Shown here piece by piece: positions 6,546 to 8,024 of a DNA stretch of 8,024 nucleotides. The notes under the pieces are model-generated. The model did not search any database, was not told where the DNA came from, and was given only the letters and a program-made list of their open reading frames with translations. Each line of letters begins with the position of its first letter. The first letter of the stretch is position 1. This DNA comes from Acidobacteriota bacterium (GTDB lineage: Bacteria; Acidobacteriota; Terriglobia; Terriglobales; Acidobacteriaceae). The stretch spans positions 1 through 8,024 of the forward strand of contig JAJYBW010000151.1 in the NCBI GenBank assembly GCA_021778815.1. The letters are read 5' to 3'. The translations under genes and the position numbers were made by a program.

Positions 6546-7334
6546 ATGGCAGAACGCTCATCTTCGCCGCCCCAGCCCTTCATTGCCTTTGAACACGTTT
6601 GCAAACGGTTCGGCGACAACGTTGTGCTGGATGACGTCAGCTTCTTCGTGCTGCCCGGAGAAACGCTCTGCATCATTGGGCGCAGCGGCGTCGGCAAGTC
6701 AGTGTCGCTGGAAATCATCATGGGATTTCTCAAGCCGGATTCGGGCCGAATTATCGTCAAGGGAGAAGACGTCACTGACTTCAACGAAGAGCAGATGCAG
6801 TCGATTCGGCGCGATGTGACCATGGTTTTTCAGAGTGGGGCGCTATTCGACTCCCTTACGGTGTTTGAAAATGTGGCTTTCCCGCTGCGACAGCGCGGAG
6901 AGTTGGGTGAAGATCAGATTGACCAGATCGTGAATGGCCTGCTGGGGATGGTGGGGGTGAGCGAAATGGCGCACGGTCTGCCTTCGGACCTTTCCACCGG
7001 CATGCGACGCGCCGTGGCCATCGGACGAGCGCTGGCTGCGCAACCCGAGGCCATCCTGTATGACGAGCCCACCACGATGGTCGACCCCCTGATGGCGCAC
7101 TTGATGGGAAACCTGATCCAGAAAGTGAAAATACAGCTGCGGCTGACCAGCATCGTGGTGACTCACGACATGCAGATCGCCGAAAAACTGGCCGATCGCG
7201 TCCTTTTTCTGCACGAGGGGAAGGCGGAGTTTTTTGGCTCAGTGGAACAGTTGCGCCAGACCACCGACCCCGTTTTGCAGGAGTTTCTGCGCCTGGACGA
7301 ACGTACGTTGCCCAATCCAGCGTTGTGGAAATAG
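6546..7334 (+). CDS. ABC transporter ATPase, MlaF/Ttg2A-like
   Basis: This 262-residue protein is the nucleotide-binding subunit of an ABC transporter of the Mla/Mce group, which moves phospholipids or other lipids between the inner membrane and the envelope. It has Walker A GRSGVGKS (45-52), Q-loop Gln96 in MVFQSGALFDSLTVFENVAFPLR (a stretch typical of MlaF proteins), signature LSTGM (149-153), Walker B ILYDEP (170-175) with Glu174 and the H-loop His207. The D-loop region TTMVDPLM fits MlaF-type proteins, which read ...DP.. where others have SALD. The signature differs from the usual LSGGM by Thr in place of the first Gly. No MlaE-type permease or MCE (MlaD) gene lies next to it here, so partners must be encoded elsewhere or outside the window. 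It starts 43 bases after mobA with only a weak purine-rich AAAAGA before the ATG. Confidence 0.9.
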   Translation: MAERSSSPPQPFIAFEHVCKRFGDNVVLDDVSFFVLPGETLCIIGRSGVGKSVSLEIIMGFLKPDSGRIIVKGEDVTDFNEEQMQSIRRDVTMVFQSGALFDSLTVFENVAFPLRQRGELGEDQIDQIVNGLLGMVGVSEMAHGLPSDLSTGMRRAVAIGRALAAQPEAILYDEPTTMVDPLMAHLMGNLIQKVKIQLRLTSIVVTHDMQIAEKLADRVLFLHEGKAEFFGSVEQLRQTTDPVLQEFLRLDERTLPNPALWK

Positions 7335-7359
7335 GTCTGTGCCGCAGCCGGTTGACCTC

Positions 7360-7392
7360 GGTAACCTGCCGGTCTAGGTAACCTGTGCCGGT
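7360..7392 (+). repeat. Short tandem direct repeat GGTAACCTG(TG)CCGGT
   Basis: GGTAACCTGCCGGT (7360-7373) is followed after three bases by GGTAACCTGTGCCGGT (7377-7392), which differs only by a two-base insertion. The start-to-start distance is 17 bases. Each copy begins with the dyad GGTAACC. It may be a pair of protein-binding sites or a small duplication; the sequence does not decide between them. Confidence 0.5.
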
Positions 7393-7441
7393 GGAGAAGT
7401 TTGAGGTGAGGTACCTTCGTGCAGGGGGTAACGTAATTTCA

Positions 7442-7470
7442 TTGCAATCTGGTCCGTCACCATCTACCAT
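7442..7470 (+). promoter_or_regulatory. Weak candidate sigma-70 promoter
   Basis: TTGCAA (7442-7447) and TACCAT (7465-7470) are separated by exactly 17 bases, and each matches 4 of 6 consensus positions. A start near 7477 would leave a leader of about 270 bases before the gene at 7751. The match is modest and could be chance. Confidence 0.2.
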
Positions 7471-7651
7471 CGGTAAAACGCTGGTTCGAGAAACGACTGG
7501 GTTACTGTTATCGGTTACGCAGCATCTAACTTTGAATGCCGCTACAGGTAGCAATCCACAAAGGAAAGCTCAGCGGGTTTGTTGATTCGATAATAATTCT
7601 TTGGGAACTGGAATTTTTAACTTTCGGTTCGCATTTCAGGCAAGTGACCAC

Positions 7652-7660
7652 TGCTAAGAT
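7652..7660 (+). promoter_or_regulatory. Candidate extended -10 promoter for the right-edge gene
   Basis: TGCTAAGAT fits the extended -10 form TGnTAnnnT, with no good -35 at 16-18 bases upstream. A start near 7667 would give a leader of about 84 bases before the ATG at 7751. It lies in the AT-rich half of the intergenic region, where a promoter is expected. Confidence 0.25.
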
Positions 7661-7750
7661 GGCCCTGACCTGTTCACTTCTCTTGATCTAATTTCGCTTT
7701 CCCTTCTGCCTGTTGTGGCGACTCACAAACGCAAGTAGAGAAGACACAGA

Positions 7751-8024
7751 ATGGCTTCCCCTGATTTAAGTCATTGGTTTCCGGCTCGAAGCGCGGATAA
7801 TTTCGTCGAGTTGCGCCCGCGGGTGGGCGGAATCGGCCCCGCTGGCCGCAGCCCGTCCCGCACAGTGACGCTGCTTTGGATGGCGGTCGACATCCTGACT
7901 GTCGTTGTGGCTGCCATGCTGGCGACACACTTTCGCGAGACAAATTTCCTTTCTTACTTCGACAATCGCGCTCCTCTGGCTGGCAATCCATCCTCCCTGC
8001 TGTTGTACCTGGCGGGATTCTCCC
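7751..8024 (+). CDS. N-terminus of a probable polyprenyl-phosphate sugar phosphotransferase
   Basis: An open frame of 91 codons runs from the ATG at 7751 off the right edge without a stop. The first 37 or so residues are a polar cytoplasmic lead (MASPDLSHWFP...). They are followed by a hydrophobic helix at about 38-60 (TVTLLWMAVDILTVVVAAMLATHFR), a short loop and the start of a second hydrophobic stretch near 83-91 (LLLYLAGFS). A leader followed by a helix with an internal Asp and a terminal Arg resembles the first membrane segment of WbaP-type sugar transferases, which start exopolysaccharide or O-antigen synthesis by loading a sugar-phosphate on undecaprenyl phosphate. The catalytic C-terminal domain lies outside the window, so any multi-pass membrane protein remains possible. 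GAGAAG ends 7 bases before the ATG, a good ribosome-binding site. The gene is separated from the ABC ATPase by 416 bases and is likely its own transcription unit. Confidence 0.6.
   Translation, partial: MASPDLSHWFPARSADNFVELRPRVGGIGPAGRSPSRTVTLLWMAVDILTVVVAAMLATHFRETNFLSYFDNRAPLAGNPSSLLLYLAGFS

Larger units (their letters stand above)
7335..7750. other. 416-base non-coding region with GGT/ACC dyads
   Basis: No convincing gene, tRNA or rho-independent terminator is visible here. The left part holds short dyads: GGTTGACC (7350-7357), GGTAACC (7360-7366 and 7377-7383) and GGTACC (7410-7415), plus GGTAACG at 7427-7433 and two GGTTAC copies at 7500-7505 and 7513-7518. A small palindrome GCTAC-AG-GTAGC is at 7541-7552. 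The right part is AT-richer and probably holds the promoter and leader of the gene starting at 7751. Confidence 0.6.

Noticed and set aside
7481..7500. GGTTCGAGA resembling the T-loop of a tRNA
   Set aside because: The flanking bases do not form the 5-base T stem, and no acceptor, D or anticodon arms can be built around it.
7541..7552. GCTAC-AG-GTAGC palindrome as a terminator
   Set aside because: The loop of two bases is too small for a stable hairpin and no T-tract follows.

Overview
The window is about 8 kb of moderately GC-rich bacterial chromosome, almost fully coding, with seven genes called. Two of these run off the edges. The gene set suggests an Acidobacteriota-like (Terriglobales-type) or otherwise Gram-negative soil bacterium. 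The reasons are an NtrC-type sigma-54 response regulator with its membrane histidine kinase, an Mla/Mce-type lipid-transport ATPase, a lipoprotein with a classical lipobox, and what looks like the start of a membrane sugar-phosphate transferase. The taxonomic guess is inference from gene style, not from a marker gene.

Left half, minus strand (about 1-3799): reading in the direction of transcription there is a sigma-54-dependent response regulator (3799 to 2423), a two-TM sensor histidine kinase with HAMP and PAS domains (2310 to 418), and a proline-rich lipoprotein (346 to beyond the left edge). The gaps are 112 and 71 bases, so this is probably one transcript encoding a complete envelope-sensing two-component system plus an envelope protein. 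A -24/-12-like element and a dyad lie directly upstream of the regulator, so it may activate its own operon.

Right half, plus strand (3975-7334): a divergently transcribed run of a single-domain rhodanese, an M20-family metallodipeptidase, a molybdenum cofactor guanylyltransferase (MobA) and an Mla-type ABC ATPase. The gaps are 42, -1 and 43 bases, so co-transcription is plausible although the functions are mixed. Rhodanese and MobA could both touch molybdenum-cofactor chemistry. The ATPase stands without its usual permease and MCE partners inside this window.

Right end: a 416-base non-coding stretch (7335-7750) with several GGT/ACC dyads and two possible promoters, then the N-terminus of a probable polyprenyl-phosphate sugar transferase that starts at 7751 and runs off the window. 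I see no tRNA, rRNA, CRISPR array, insertion sequence or phage gene. Nothing here is clearly a new biological system. The points most worth a second look are the lipoprotein attached to the two-component operon, the candidate sigma-54 autoregulatory promoter, the orphan Mla-type ATPase, and the dyad-rich intergenic region.
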